From Aquabacterium parvum (GTDB lineage: Bacteria; Pseudomonadota; Gammaproteobacteria; Burkholderiales; Burkholderiaceae_C), in assembly GCF_001447195.1 (NCBI RefSeq), contig NZ_LFRI01000538.1, forward strand, positions 1 through 64,000: a DNA stretch of 64,000 nt, read 5' to 3'. Numbering within the stretch: position 1 is the stretch's first letter; every line of letters begins with the position of its first letter. The notes beneath the pieces were generated by a model. It saw only the letters and a list, made by a program, of their open reading frames with translations, was not told the origin of the DNA and did no database searches. Both the position numbers and the translations under genes were made by a program. This document shows, piece after piece, positions 1-9,135 of this stretch.

Positions 1-46
1 CAGGCCGCCACCATGGCCGCCTTGAAGGTCAAAAAGCTCAGCAACG
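1..46 (-). other. Possible N-terminus of a minus-strand gene running off the left edge
   Basis: On the minus strand an AGGAGG sequence and, closer, a GGAG four bases before a TTG codon precede an open frame starting at 46. It reads LLSFLTFKAAMVAA and continues past the edge. The peptide is hydrophobic, like the start of a membrane protein, and would lie 62 bp downstream of the truncated kinase in the same direction. Only about 15 codons are visible, so this is weak. The plus-strand alternative, a frame ending at the TAG at 67-69, has no recognisable sequence. Confidence 0.2.
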
Positions 47-77
47 AACTCCAGTTATCCCTCCTGTAGTGGCACGC

Positions 78-97
78 TGACTAGGTCAACCTAGTCA
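78..97. promoter_or_regulatory. Perfect 9-bp-arm dyad, possible operator
   Basis: TGACTAGGT and ACCTAGTCA are separated by two bases, giving a 20-bp dyad just after the stop of the truncated kinase. The two-base centre is too tight for a good RNA hairpin and there is no T-run, so a protein-binding site for the gene at the left edge is more likely than a terminator. Function is inferred. Confidence 0.3.
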
Positions 98-107
98 AAT
101 CAACCAC

Positions 108-920
108 TTACAGCATTTGGTGTCGAACTCGGGTGAGCAGGTTTTCGACAACTCGGCGCAACAACGTGCTGTCGGCCTGCGCACACAAACCCGGCTGTAT
201 CACCCAGTCGACCGATGAACCAGAGGTGCACACCACCGACTGCTCGTCGGCCACGTCTCGCACCAGGCCCGACAAGTCGATGTCCTGGCGCCCCAGGGGC
301 TCGGTGGCCAGTTGGGCTTGCGCCAGGATCGCGTCGATCATGCCGTTCATGCGGGACGAGGCGGCGAGCACGCGCTCCAGGTGATCCTGCCCCAGCTTGT
401 CGAGGTGGCGACCGTAGTCTTCCTGCACGATGCGCGTGAAGCCATCGATCACGCGCAGGGGCGCCCGCAGGTCATGCGAGAGGGCGTAGCGCAGGGCCTC
501 CTGCTCGACTTCGCGATCGGCGTCTGGCTCGGCGGCGCCCACCTCGCTGGCAGCGGGCAGGACGTCCTCCATCGCCGCGCACTCAGACGCCGGTGACAAG
601 GCGGTTTCGGCCACGGAGTGATCAGGCTCGGGCTCAACGCTCGTGGGCGTGTTGCGACCGGCATCGGCTCGCGGCACCGGGGTCTCGGCGACGTGCACCG
701 GGACAGGGGCAACGGAGGGCAACAACCTGAGCAGCACCCTCACCAGCGCCGCCACCGACAGCCAGGACCCGGCAGCCAGCACCCAGGCCCAGGCAGGTGC
801 GTCGGTGACGAGCAAAGCCAGGGCAAAACACAGGCCGGCAACGCCCCAGCCAGGGATCAACGCCCCCATTTCGGGCCTGGTGGCCCTGGGCTCATCCGAC
901 GGTCCGTTGTGAATCCGCAT
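108..920 (-). CDS. Truncated sensor histidine kinase (HisKA only, no complete ATPase domain)
   Basis: The 270-residue product has two likely membrane segments (about 22-40 and 43-66), a low-complexity acidic/proline linker (70-135) and a HisKA dimerisation domain with the H-box ALSHDLRAPLRV, phospho-acceptor His149. The sequence continues to the N-box (VVENLL, about 257-262) and then stops at residue 270. The G1, F and G2 boxes of the HATPase_c domain are absent. Other frames past the stop do not restore them. As written it should not bind ATP normally. It may be a decayed kinase, a dominant partner for another kinase, or the result of a nonsense or frameshift event. It is divergent from the large hybrid kinase at 1089, with which it could share signalling. 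Confidence 0.75.
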   Translation of the reverse strand: MRIHNGPSDEPRATRPEMGALIPGWGVAGLCFALALLVTDAPAWAWVLAAGSWLSVAALVRVLLRLLPSVAPVPVHVAETPVPRADAGRNTPTSVEPEPDHSVAETALSPASECAAMEDVLPAASEVGAAEPDADREVEQEALRYALSHDLRAPLRVIDGFTRIVQEDYGRHLDKLGQDHLERVLAASSRMNGMIDAILAQAQLATEPLGRQDIDLSGLVRDVADEQSVVCTSGSSVDWVIQPGLCAQADSTLLRRVVENLLTRVRHQML

Positions 921-1021
921 TCAAACGATTGTAAGGAGGGCCGAAAGGGGTTTCTTCTGCTGGCCTGAAACTTTTCAGCCAAGCTAAAGTTCGTGAGATT
1001 GTTGACGATTGTCCCCTGATT

Positions 1022-1042
1022 CCCGGATGAATCATTTCCGGG
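1022..1042. promoter_or_regulatory. Dyad in divergent kinase promoter region
   Basis: The 168-bp divergent region between the two kinase genes contains CCCGGA and TCCGGG separated by nine bases. A second dyad, AACTTT/AAAGTT, lies at 969-991. No convincing sigma-70 hexamer pair was found. These are possible regulator sites or small hairpins. Confidence 0.22.
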
Positions 1043-1088
1043 CTCACCCTGTTTTCGCCAGATTCGGCAGCCCATTTTGACCGCACCC

Positions 1089-4000
1089 ATGCGCACCCCC
1101 TGGAAGGCACTGATGTTGGTGATGTCCCTGGCCGGCACGTCGGCTGCGGGCTGGGCGTGGGGACCTGCGGGCGCTGGCTTGACCCTGGCCATGCTGGCAT
1201 CGGGCAGCATCGGCTACCTGGCCCGCAGGCGCCCCCTGCCCGCACCCGAGCTGGGGCCGCCCCTGACCACGGTGCCCACCTCGTCCCCCAACAGCCAGCC
1301 CCAGGTCGATGCCGAGGCCCTGCAGGCCAGGCAAGAAGCCCACCTGAGGCTCATCCGGGACATCGCCGAACACGCTCGCTCCGCCGAAGCCCTTGGGCAG
1401 GCGCTCTCACGCGTCGGCGAGGCCCTGCACCGCCACCTGGGCTCCAGGGCTTGGGCCGCGCTGCAGGTTGACGGCTGGAACGGCGAGTCCGCTTTGCTGC
1501 GCCCCTGGGCTCACCAGGCCGGCGGCCCAGAACACATCGACGTCAGCGCCATCACCCCCACCCACCGCGATGACCGCCCGCTCGGTCAAGCGCTGGGCAC
1601 GCTGAAGGCCACCGTCTCCGACTTGCGTCAGTCTGCCGGCACGCCCAGCCCCTGGCGCGCGGCAGGCACCCAACGCGTGCTGGCCCTGCCCGTGTCCGTC
1701 GACGGCTGGCCGCTGGCCATGCTCGAGTTCGACGACCCGGCCCGAGCGCATGCAGACGTGGAGGCGGTGCTGGAGGTCGCGGCCATCCAGCTCGGCTTCG
1801 TGGCGCAGCGAGACGCCAATCGGGCCCGCATGGCGAGCCACGAGGAGCACCTGGGCCGCCTGGCCCTGGTGGCGTCGCGCATCAGCAGTGGCGTGGCCAT
1901 CACCGATCGCCATGGCACCATCGAGTGGATCAACGCCGCCTTCGTGGCTTTGACCGGCTGGCCTGAAGACCGGGTGCTGGGCCGCAAGCTGCCTGAGCTG
2001 CTCGCGCAAGAGGTGACCGACGCCGAGACCATCAACGAGTTGGAAAACCAGCTCGAACGTGGCGTGCCCTTCCGCATCTCTTACGAGGCTGGGCGCCAGA
2101 GCGCCCAAAGCATCACCCGCTACTGGGGGGAGATCGACGCCATCCAGATGCTCGATGAAACCGGCGGGCGCAACCAGTACGTCTGCCTCTTCACCGACAT
2201 CACCAAGCGCAAGGCCCAAGAGCACGTGCGCGACCAGGAGCGCGAGTTCCTCGAAGCGCTGCTGGGCAACCTGCCGGTCAGCCTGTTCGTGCTGGATCCG
2301 GTCAACCTCAACGTGGTGGCCATCAACCGCTACACCGAGATCGAGTTCTCGCTGCAGCGCGACCGTGTGGTCGGGCGCCCGTTCGAGCAGGCGCTGGGCA
2401 AGTCGGTCATGGGACTGACGCAGCCGCACATGCAGCAGGCCGTCGACAGCGGCGAAACCGTGGAGCACGATTTCACCTGGCAAGGCGAAGCAGGCGTGCG
2501 CGTGGTCAACGCGCGGCACTTCGCGTTGCGCCACAGCAATGGCCGCCCTCGCCTGCTGATTTCGCTGGTGCGTGACATCACCGCGTCGCGTCAGGCGCAG
2601 GCCGATCTGGAAGAGTCGGAGCGGCGTTTCCGCGAGCTCGTTGAGTCCATGGACGACGCCGTCTATGTGGCCACGGAGAGCCGCGGCCGCTTCCTCTACC
2701 TCAGCCCGCGCACCCATGAGTTGCTGGGGCTGCCAGGCGAAGACATCCAGGCCCGTGCCGAGCGGGTGCACGCGCTGGTCGTGCCCGAGGACATCCCTCT
2801 CCTGCGCGAGCAGGAGGCGCAAGAGCGGCTGGGCCTGAACACCGACACCCTGCTGCGCCTGCAGATCCCGGGCAAAGGCCTGCGCTGGATGCGTCACCGC
2901 AGCCGCACGCGTCGGCTTGCCGGGGGCGACACACGGGTCTACGGCCTCGTCTCGGACGTGACGGACGAGCACAACCAGGCGCTGGAGCTGCAACGCGCAC
3001 GCGACATGGCCGAGGCCGCCAGCCAGGCCAAGAGCCAGTTCATGGCCAACATGAGCCATGAAATCCGCACGCCCATGAACGGCATCCTGGGCATGACGGA
3101 GCTGTTGCTGGGCACGCCGCTCAACGACAAGCAGCGGCGCTTTGCCCAGGCGGTCTACCGCTCCGGCGAAAGCCTGCTGGAGATCATCAACGACATCCTG
3201 GACTTCGCCAAGATCGAGGCCGGCCGGCTCGAACTCGCCAACAGCGACTTCGTGCTGCGCACCCTGGTTGAAGACACGCTGGAGCTGATGGCCCCCCGCG
3301 CCCACGAAAAGGGCCTGGAGCTGTCCTTCCGCGAGCAACCCGGCCTGCCCAGCGTCATCCACGGCGACCCCCTGCGCCTGCGCCAGATCCTCACCAACCT
3401 GGTGGCCAACGCCATCAAGTTCACCGAGCATGGCGAGGTGGTGGTCGACATCCGCCGGGGCATGGGCGGCACCGTGCACAGCAGTGCGCCGTCTGAAAGC
3501 CAGCACATCGAGCTGGAGTTCATGGTGCGCGACACCGGCATCGGCATCCCCAGCGAGGTCATCCCCAGGCTGTTCAGCGCTTTCGTGCAGGCCAACGTGG
3601 GCATGGCGCGCCGCTATGGCGGCACCGGCCTGGGCCTGGCCATCTCCAAGCAACTGGTCGAGCTCATGGGTGGGCAGATCGAGGCGCACAGCGCGCCGGG
3701 TGTCGGCTCCGAGTTCGTCTTCCGCGTGCCCGTGTCGGTGGGCGAGACCCAGATCGACATGGCCCTGATCGAAGAGCCCGAGATGCCGGCCTTCAATGTG
3801 CTGGTGGTCGATGACAACGACACCAACCGCACCGTCATCGAGAACATGCTGACGGCCTGGGGCATGAAGGTCACCCAGGCCACCAACGGCCGCGAAGCGC
3901 TCGACATCCTCATGGCCCACCCCACGCAGGACGCCGACTTCGACCTGGCCCTGGTGGACATGAACATGCCCGAGCTCGATGGCCTGGGCCTGGCAGACGC

Positions 4001-5168
4001 CCTGCATCGCAGCGAGCGCTACCCGCAACTCAAGATGGTCCTGCTGTCCTCGGTGTCCTCGCCGGACGACGTGCGCAAAGCGCAGGACGCCGGCTTCCAG
4101 CGCTTCGTGCCCAAACCCCTGCGCAAGGCTGAGCTGCGCCAGGCCATCCTGGGCATTTCGGCCGAGCTGGGTGGCGACCTGCCCCACGACATGCCCCGCA
4201 TCAACAAATCCGTGCTGGTCATCGAAGACAACCCGGTCAACCAGGAGGTCTGCACGCAGATGCTCAAGCGCCTGGGCTGCGAGGTCAAGGTGGCCTCGTC
4301 GGCGCTCGAAGGCCTGCGCCGGCTGGGCGAGCAGCGCTTCGACCTCGTGCTCATGGACATCCAGATGCCCGGCATGGACGGCGTCGAGGCCCTCAGCTGG
4401 TTCCGCAGGGGCTCGAACACGCGCTTCACGTTCCTGACGCCGTCCGTCACACCGGTGATCGCTGTCACGGCCAACGCCCTGGAGGGCGACGAGCAGCGCT
4501 TCCTCGACGTGGGCTTCGACGACTACCTCTCCAAGCCCTTCCGCCAGAGCCAGCTGCAGAAGGTGCTGGTCGAGCACACGCACCCGGAAGGCTGGGGCGA
4601 ACAGCCGTCGCCAACCGATGTCGCACCTGCGGCTGCACCCGAGACCGCTGCAACGCCCGCGACGCCTGCAACACCTGCCGCGCCGCTCGCCACCGCAACA
4701 TCGGCCCATGCCGAACCCGGGGCAACCCTTGGCCAGCCTGTGGCAGATGCGCCACCACCCGCCCCCGCGCAGGCCGAGACGGGCGCGACCTCTGCGAAGG
4801 CCACGACGGCCACAGAACTCTTCGATGCCGACGCCCTGCGTCGCCTGCGCGACCTCGACCCCCGAGGCGAAAACCGTTTGTTCGAGCGCGTCAGCAAAGC
4901 CTTCGAGGCCTCCGCCTCGCGCTTGTTGCCTCAACTCGACGAGGCCATCCGCACGAATGACCGCAGCTCGATCCTCCACGTCGCGCATACACTCAAGTCT
5001 TCCTCGGCCAGCATCGGCGCGCTCAAGCTGTCACATTTGTGTGCCGAAATCGAAACCATGATCAGGCGCCAGAGCGAAGAAGACTTCTCAGAACGCCTGC
5101 GGGCCGTGCCCGTGGAGGTTGAACACGTCCTGGCGGGCCTGCGTGCCCTGCTGGAGCAACCCTCATGA
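1089..5168 (+). CDS. Hybrid sensor histidine kinase with GAF-like, PAS x3, HisKA, HATPase, REC x2 and HPt domains
   Basis: This BarA-like hybrid kinase carries a complete phosphorelay in one 1359-residue chain. Domains in order are a hydrophobic N-terminus (about 6-41), a GAF-like region (70-235), three PAS domains (about 255-375, 380-500, 508-628), HisKA with H-box [12 protein letters not shown] (His657), and HATPase_c with its N-box, DTGIGIP and GTGLGLAIS. Two receivers follow (Asp957 and Asp1090), then a long Pro/Ala/Thr linker (about 1165-1240) and an HPt domain with VAHTLKSSS (His1300). ATG at 1089 is chosen; an in-frame TTG at 1077 is the alternative, and neither has a clear ribosome site. 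The stop overlaps the ATG of the next gene, so the HPt probably feeds that receiver. Cytoplasmic PAS/GAF sensing is inferred. Confidence 0.93.
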   Translation: MRTPWKALMLVMSLAGTSAAGWAWGPAGAGLTLAMLASGSIGYLARRRPLPAPELGPPLTTVPTSSPNSQPQVDAEALQARQEAHLRLIRDIAEHARSAEALGQALSRVGEALHRHLGSRAWAALQVDGWNGESALLRPWAHQAGGPEHIDVSAITPTHRDDRPLGQALGTLKATVSDLRQSAGTPSPWRAAGTQRVLALPVSVDGWPLAMLEFDDPARAHADVEAVLEVAAIQLGFVAQRDANRARMASHEEHLGRLALVASRISSGVAITDRHGTIEWINAAFVALTGWPEDRVLGRKLPELLAQEVTDAETINELENQLERGVPFRISYEAGRQSAQSITRYWGEIDAIQMLDETGGRNQYVCLFTDITKRKAQEHVRDQEREFLEALLGNLPVSLFVLDPVNLNVVAINRYTEIEFSLQRDRVVGRPFEQALGKSVMGLTQPHMQQAVDSGETVEHDFTWQGEAGVRVVNARHFALRHSNGRPRLLISLVRDITASRQAQADLEESERRFRELVESMDDAVYVATESRGRFLYLSPRTHELLGLPGEDIQARAERVHALVVPEDIPLLREQEAQERLGLNTDTLLRLQIPGKGLRWMRHRSRTRRLAGGDTRVYGLVSDVTDEHNQALELQRARDMAEAASQAKSQFMANMSHEIRTPMNGILGMTELLLGTPLNDKQRRFAQAVYRSGESLLEIINDILDFAKIEAGRLELANSDFVLRTLVEDTLELMAPRAHEKGLELSFREQPGLPSVIHGDPLRLRQILTNLVANAIKFTEHGEVVVDIRRGMGGTVHSSAPSESQHIELEFMVRDTGIGIPSEVIPRLFSAFVQANVGMARRYGGTGLGLAISKQLVELMGGQIEAHSAPGVGSEFVFRVPVSVGETQIDMALIEEPEMPAFNVLVVDDNDTNRTVIENMLTAWGMKVTQATNGREALDILMAHPTQDADFDLALVDMNMPELDGLGLADALHRSERYPQLKMVLLSSVSSPDDVRKAQDAGFQRFVPKPLRKAELRQAILGISAELGGDLPHDMPRINKSVLVIEDNPVNQEVCTQMLKRLGCEVKVASSALEGLRRLGEQRFDLVLMDIQMPGMDGVEALSWFRRGSNTRFTFLTPSVTPVIAVTANALEGDEQRFLDVGFDDYLSKPFRQSQLQKVLVEHTHPEGWGEQPSPTDVAPAAAPETAATPATPATPAAPLATATSAHAEPGATLGQPVADAPPPAPAQAETGATSAKATTATELFDADALRRLRDLDPRGENRLFERVSKAFEASASRLLPQLDEAIRTNDRSSILHVAHTLKSSSASIGALKLSHLCAEIETMIRRQSEEDFSERLRAVPVEVEHVLAGLRALLEQPS

Positions 5169-7390
5169 CGGTGACCTCGGACTTCGCCTTCGAGGACGGC
5201 CAGGAGCAGCCCAAGGTGCTGCTGGTCGATGACGACGAAGTGAACCTGCTGCTGACCTCGATCGCCTTGCGCGAACGCGGCTTCGCCATCACCGAGGCCA
5301 GCTCGGGTGAACAAGCCTTGCAGATGCTCTCTGACTGGCTGCCCGACGTGATCGTGCTCGATGCCGTCATGCCTGGCCTGGATGGCTTCGCCACCTGCCG
5401 TGAACTGCGTCACATGCCAGGCTACGAGTCCGTGCCCGTGCTCATGTTGACCGGCCTGGACGACGACGCCTCCATCACCCGCGCCTACGAGGCCGGCGCC
5501 ACCGACTTCTTCGTCAAAAGCACGCAATGGAGCCTGCTGGCCGGGCGCCTGCGCTACCTGCTGCGCGCCGCTCGCACACGCGACGAACTCGAACGCAGCA
5601 AGTCCAAACTGGCCCGCGCACAAGACCTCGCTCGCATGGGCAGCTTCGACTGGCGCAAGGGCGCGGGCGACCTGTCCTTCTCGGTCGAAGGCCTGCGTGT
5701 CTTCGGCCTGGGCTCACACGACCACCTGGGCCTCAAGAGCATCCTGCGCATGTTGCCCGATGAGGAGCGGCGAGGCTTTGCCCGCATCCTCCACGAGGTG
5801 CTCGACCACGGCACCATCCTGTGCAACGATGTCCAGATCAGCCTGGCCGATGGCCGCCGCCGCATCCTGCACGTCGAGGTCGAACCGGAGTTCAACGAAC
5901 TGGCCTGTCTGATCGGCTACACCGGCATCGTGCAGGACGTGACCGACCGGCGCGTCGCCGAGGACAAGATCAAGCACCTGGCCAACTTCGACACGCTCAC
6001 CGGCTTGCCCAATCGACGCCAGGTGTTCTGGCGCAGCGAGCGCGCCATCGAGTACGCCAAACGCCTGAATCACCGCGTGGCGCTGCTGCAGGTGGGCCTG
6101 GACCGCTTCAAGATCATCAACGAGAACCTGGGCCACCATGCTGGCGACGAGTTGCTCATCGAGGTCTCCAGGCGCCTGCGCAACTGCGTGCGCCACTCCG
6201 ACCAGATCATCGAAGGCAACCTCGACACCAACGGGCACCGCGCGCACCGGACCCTCGAAGCCGTGGGTCGACTTGGCGCCGACGAATTCGTCGTGCTGCT
6301 GCCCGAGGTGAGCAACGAGCGCGAAGCCATGTCCACGGCCTACGTCATCCTCGACGCCCTGCGCGAGCCGATGATGGTGGCCGGCCAGGAGTGCTTCATC
6401 ACGGCCTCGGTGGGCGTGGCGGTGTTTCCGCAGCACGGCCTGAACGTGGCCGACCTGCTGCGCAACGCCGACGTCGCCATGGCCCTGGCCAAAAGCCAGG
6501 GCCGCAACACCGCGCAACTGCACGATCCGCAACTGGCTTCGAAGGGCCGCGTGCGGCTGGACCTGGACACCGCCCTGCACAAGGCCCTGGAGCGCAAGGA
6601 GCTGGTGCTGCACTACCAGCCCAAGATCGACGTGCGCACCAACCAGATGGTGGGCGCCGAGGCCTTGATGCGCTGGAACCGCAACGGCCAGCTGGTGCCT
6701 CCGGGCGACTTCATTCCGCTGGCCGAGGCCACCGGCCTGATCAACCACATGAGCCTGTGGGCCATCGACGAGGCCGCGCGACAAGCCGCCGAATGGCACC
6801 GCAGCTTCGGCTTCGACGCGTCCATCGCCGTCAACCTGCCCTCTCGCCTGTTCGAGCAAAGCGACCTGGTCGAGAAGATCGAGGCCATCTTGAAAGCGCG
6901 CCAGGTGCCGCCGCGCGCCATCGAGCTCGAGATCACCGAAACCGGCCTGATGAAGGACCTCCAAGGCGTCGTGCCCTCGCTGCACCGGCTCAACCAACTG
7001 GGCACCGAGATCTCGATCGACGACTTCGGCACGGGCTATTCCTCTCTGTCCTACCTGACCACGCTGCCGATCAGCGAGCTCAAGATCGACCGCTCCTTCG
7101 TTCGCGACCTGGGCGACACGCCGCAGAGCTCGGCCATCGTTTCGGCCATCATCGCGTTGGCCAGGGCCCTGGGGCTGCGCGTGGTCGCAGAAGGCGTGGA
7201 AAAGCTCTCGCAGATGGAAGTGCTCTACAACCTGGGCTGCCACATCTGCCAGGGCTTCCTGTACGCTCGTCCGATGTCCCCGGCCGACGTCGAACAATGG
7301 CTGCAGGACACCCAGCAGGGGCAGACCTTGCCTCGCCTTGGCAACCTGACGAACGAGCATGCATCGCGCCTGGTGAGCGTGCCACGCTGA
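5165..7390 (+). CDS. Response regulator with PAS, degenerate GGDEF (GADEF) and EAL domains
   Basis: A 741-residue protein with an N-terminal receiver (DDD at 22-24, phospho-acceptor Asp66), a PAS-like segment (about 150-262), a GGDEF domain (268-455) and an EAL domain (about 465-725). The signature is RLGADEF (371-375) rather than GGDEF, and about 20 extra residues precede it, so cyclase activity is doubtful; GTP binding may remain. The EAL half looks catalytic: EAL at 499-501, ELEITETGLM, DDFGTGYSSL, LKIDRSFV and VAEGVE are all present. It is therefore predicted to be a phosphorylation-controlled c-di-GMP phosphodiesterase. Its ATG overlaps the hybrid kinase stop (ATGA), which implies translational coupling and a cognate pair. 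Confidence 0.92.
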   Translation: MTVTSDFAFEDGQEQPKVLLVDDDEVNLLLTSIALRERGFAITEASSGEQALQMLSDWLPDVIVLDAVMPGLDGFATCRELRHMPGYESVPVLMLTGLDDDASITRAYEAGATDFFVKSTQWSLLAGRLRYLLRAARTRDELERSKSKLARAQDLARMGSFDWRKGAGDLSFSVEGLRVFGLGSHDHLGLKSILRMLPDEERRGFARILHEVLDHGTILCNDVQISLADGRRRILHVEVEPEFNELACLIGYTGIVQDVTDRRVAEDKIKHLANFDTLTGLPNRRQVFWRSERAIEYAKRLNHRVALLQVGLDRFKIINENLGHHAGDELLIEVSRRLRNCVRHSDQIIEGNLDTNGHRAHRTLEAVGRLGADEFVVLLPEVSNEREAMSTAYVILDALREPMMVAGQECFITASVGVAVFPQHGLNVADLLRNADVAMALAKSQGRNTAQLHDPQLASKGRVRLDLDTALHKALERKELVLHYQPKIDVRTNQMVGAEALMRWNRNGQLVPPGDFIPLAEATGLINHMSLWAIDEAARQAAEWHRSFGFDASIAVNLPSRLFEQSDLVEKIEAILKARQVPPRAIELEITETGLMKDLQGVVPSLHRLNQLGTEISIDDFGTGYSSLSYLTTLPISELKIDRSFVRDLGDTPQSSAIVSAIIALARALGLRVVAEGVEKLSQMEVLYNLGCHICQGFLYARPMSPADVEQWLQDTQQGQTLPRLGNLTNEHASRLVSVPR

Positions 7391-7394
7391 AACC

Positions 7395-9119
7395 ATGTCC
7401 CAGACCCCTGCGAACCTGGCCAAGGCCGCCCTGCGGCGGCTCGCCGAGCAAAGGCTCGAACCCACGCCCGAGAACTACCGCAAGGCCTACGAGGCCGAGT
7501 CGGGAGCGCCAAGCGCGGAATCTGGTGCCACCGACAAGCCCCTGGACAAGGCCACCCCAGCCGACACCACCAGCCAGGCTGAAGAGGGTGAACGCTGGTC
7601 CAAATTGATCGGGCGCATCCTGCGTGGCGCCGAGCGCGGTGGACGTCAGTGGACGGCCGCTCGCAAAAAGGACAGCCTGCAGCGCGTGCTCGAGGGCAGC
7701 AAAAGTTCGGGCCAGCGCCTGCACCAGCGCTTGAGCCAGCTGGTGCAAAGTTGGGACAGCGACACCCTGGACAACGCCCCGCTGGAAGACGATGGGGCGG
7801 TGGACGCGGCGGCATCGCCCGATGCCTCGACTCAGACTGCAGCAACGCCGATGGCGACCCCGATCGCGCCTGAGCACGCAAGCTCGGTGGGCGCGGCGAA
7901 CCAGGCACAGCCGTCGCAGCCAGCGTCATCCGGACCTTCTTCAAGCTGGTCAGCCAGCGCGCGCACCGCGGTCGATGAGCTGGTGCGAACGGTGCAGGTG
8001 GCACTGCCCCCCGCTTCGGCGAGCCCACGCGCCCAAGCCACGGCGCAGGCCCTGACGGCCGCTGCCCAAGCCCAATCCAGCGTCCATGAGGCTTGCGCCC
8101 AGGCACGCGGCATCATCGAGCAACGCCACCGCCTGCTCGATCAGCTCATGGGCTTGTGCCAATCCCTGACCGACAGCCTGGTCGACCTGGCCGAAGACGA
8201 AAGCTGGGCCCAAGGTCAGGCCCAGGCGATGCGCCACCAGCTCGCAGAAGGCATCGACAGCCGAGGCTTGCGCCATGTCCAGCAACTGCTCGATGACGCG
8301 CGCATCAAGCAACAACAACTCAAACTCGAACGCGAGAACGCGCGTGAGGCACTCAAGCAACTCATCCAGCAGATGCTTCAGGAAATCGGCGAGTTGGGCA
8401 ACACCACCGACCGATTCCAGTCCAACCTGGGTCGCTACGCCGACACCATCGACCAGGCCGACTCGCTCGAGAGCCTGACCGGCGTGGTGCGCGAGATGGT
8501 GGCCGAAAGCCGCTCGGTGCAGTCGGTGGTCGCGCAGACCCAGTTCAAGCTGCAGGAAGAGCACAGCAAGGCCCACGCCCTGAGCGAGCGCGTGAAAACG
8601 CTCGAGGACGAGATCCGCAAGCTCTCCGACGAAGTCTCCACCGACCCGTTGACCCAGATCGCCAACCGCCGCGGCATGATGCGGGCCTTCGAGGCCGAAC
8701 AGGCGCGCGTTGAACGCCAGGGCACGACGCTGGCCATCGGCCTGCTCGACGTCGACAATTTCAAGAAGCTGAACGATCAGCTGGGGCACCAGACCGGAGA
8801 CGAGGCCCTGAAGTTCCTCGCACGGCGCGTCAGCGAATGCCTGCGGCCTGTGGACGTGGTGGCGCGCTACGGGGGCGAGGAGTTCGTGGTCATGCTCCCG
8901 GACACGCCGGTCGACGAAGGCCAGCAAGCGCTGACGCGACTGCAGCGCACGCTCAGCGCGGAGTTCTTCACCCACGACGAGCACAAGGTGTTCATCACCT
9001 TCTCGGCAGGGGTGACGGCCTACCGCCCAGGCGAGCCCATCGAGGCCGCGCTGGAGCGCGCCGACATCGGCCTGTACGAGGCCAAGCGCACGGGCAAGAA
9101 CCGCACCTGCGTGAACTGA
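7395..9119 (+). CDS. Diguanylate cyclase (C-terminal GGDEF domain, GGEEF signature)
   Basis: A 574-residue soluble protein. It starts four bases after the upstream stop, so it is the third gene of the kinase operon. The N-terminal region (1-60) resembles the PENYRKAYE-type helical segment seen in other GGDEF proteins, followed by an Ala/Gln-rich linker and a long, probably coiled-coil stretch (about 230-405). The C-terminal GGDEF domain has DVDNFKKLND, the GGEEF signature (493-497) and a product-inhibition I-site RPVD (484-487) five residues upstream. It should make c-di-GMP from GTP and be feedback-inhibited. Together with the preceding phosphodiesterase the operon encodes both synthesis and breakdown. 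Confidence 0.9.
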   Translation: MSQTPANLAKAALRRLAEQRLEPTPENYRKAYEAESGAPSAESGATDKPLDKATPADTTSQAEEGERWSKLIGRILRGAERGGRQWTAARKKDSLQRVLEGSKSSGQRLHQRLSQLVQSWDSDTLDNAPLEDDGAVDAAASPDASTQTAATPMATPIAPEHASSVGAANQAQPSQPASSGPSSSWSASARTAVDELVRTVQVALPPASASPRAQATAQALTAAAQAQSSVHEACAQARGIIEQRHRLLDQLMGLCQSLTDSLVDLAEDESWAQGQAQAMRHQLAEGIDSRGLRHVQQLLDDARIKQQQLKLERENAREALKQLIQQMLQEIGELGNTTDRFQSNLGRYADTIDQADSLESLTGVVREMVAESRSVQSVVAQTQFKLQEEHSKAHALSERVKTLEDEIRKLSDEVSTDPLTQIANRRGMMRAFEAEQARVERQGTTLAIGLLDVDNFKKLNDQLGHQTGDEALKFLARRVSECLRPVDVVARYGGEEFVVMLPDTPVDEGQQALTRLQRTLSAEFFTHDEHKVFITFSAGVTAYRPGEPIEAALERADIGLYEAKRTGKNRTCVN

Positions 9120-9135
9120 GCCGAGCTGGGCCAGC

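Noticed and set aside
1407-4988. Very long open frame on the minus strand opposite the hybrid kinase
   Set aside because: It is the antisense shadow of a high-GC gene; the plus-strand frame carries all kinase, receiver and HPt motifs and the minus translation has none.
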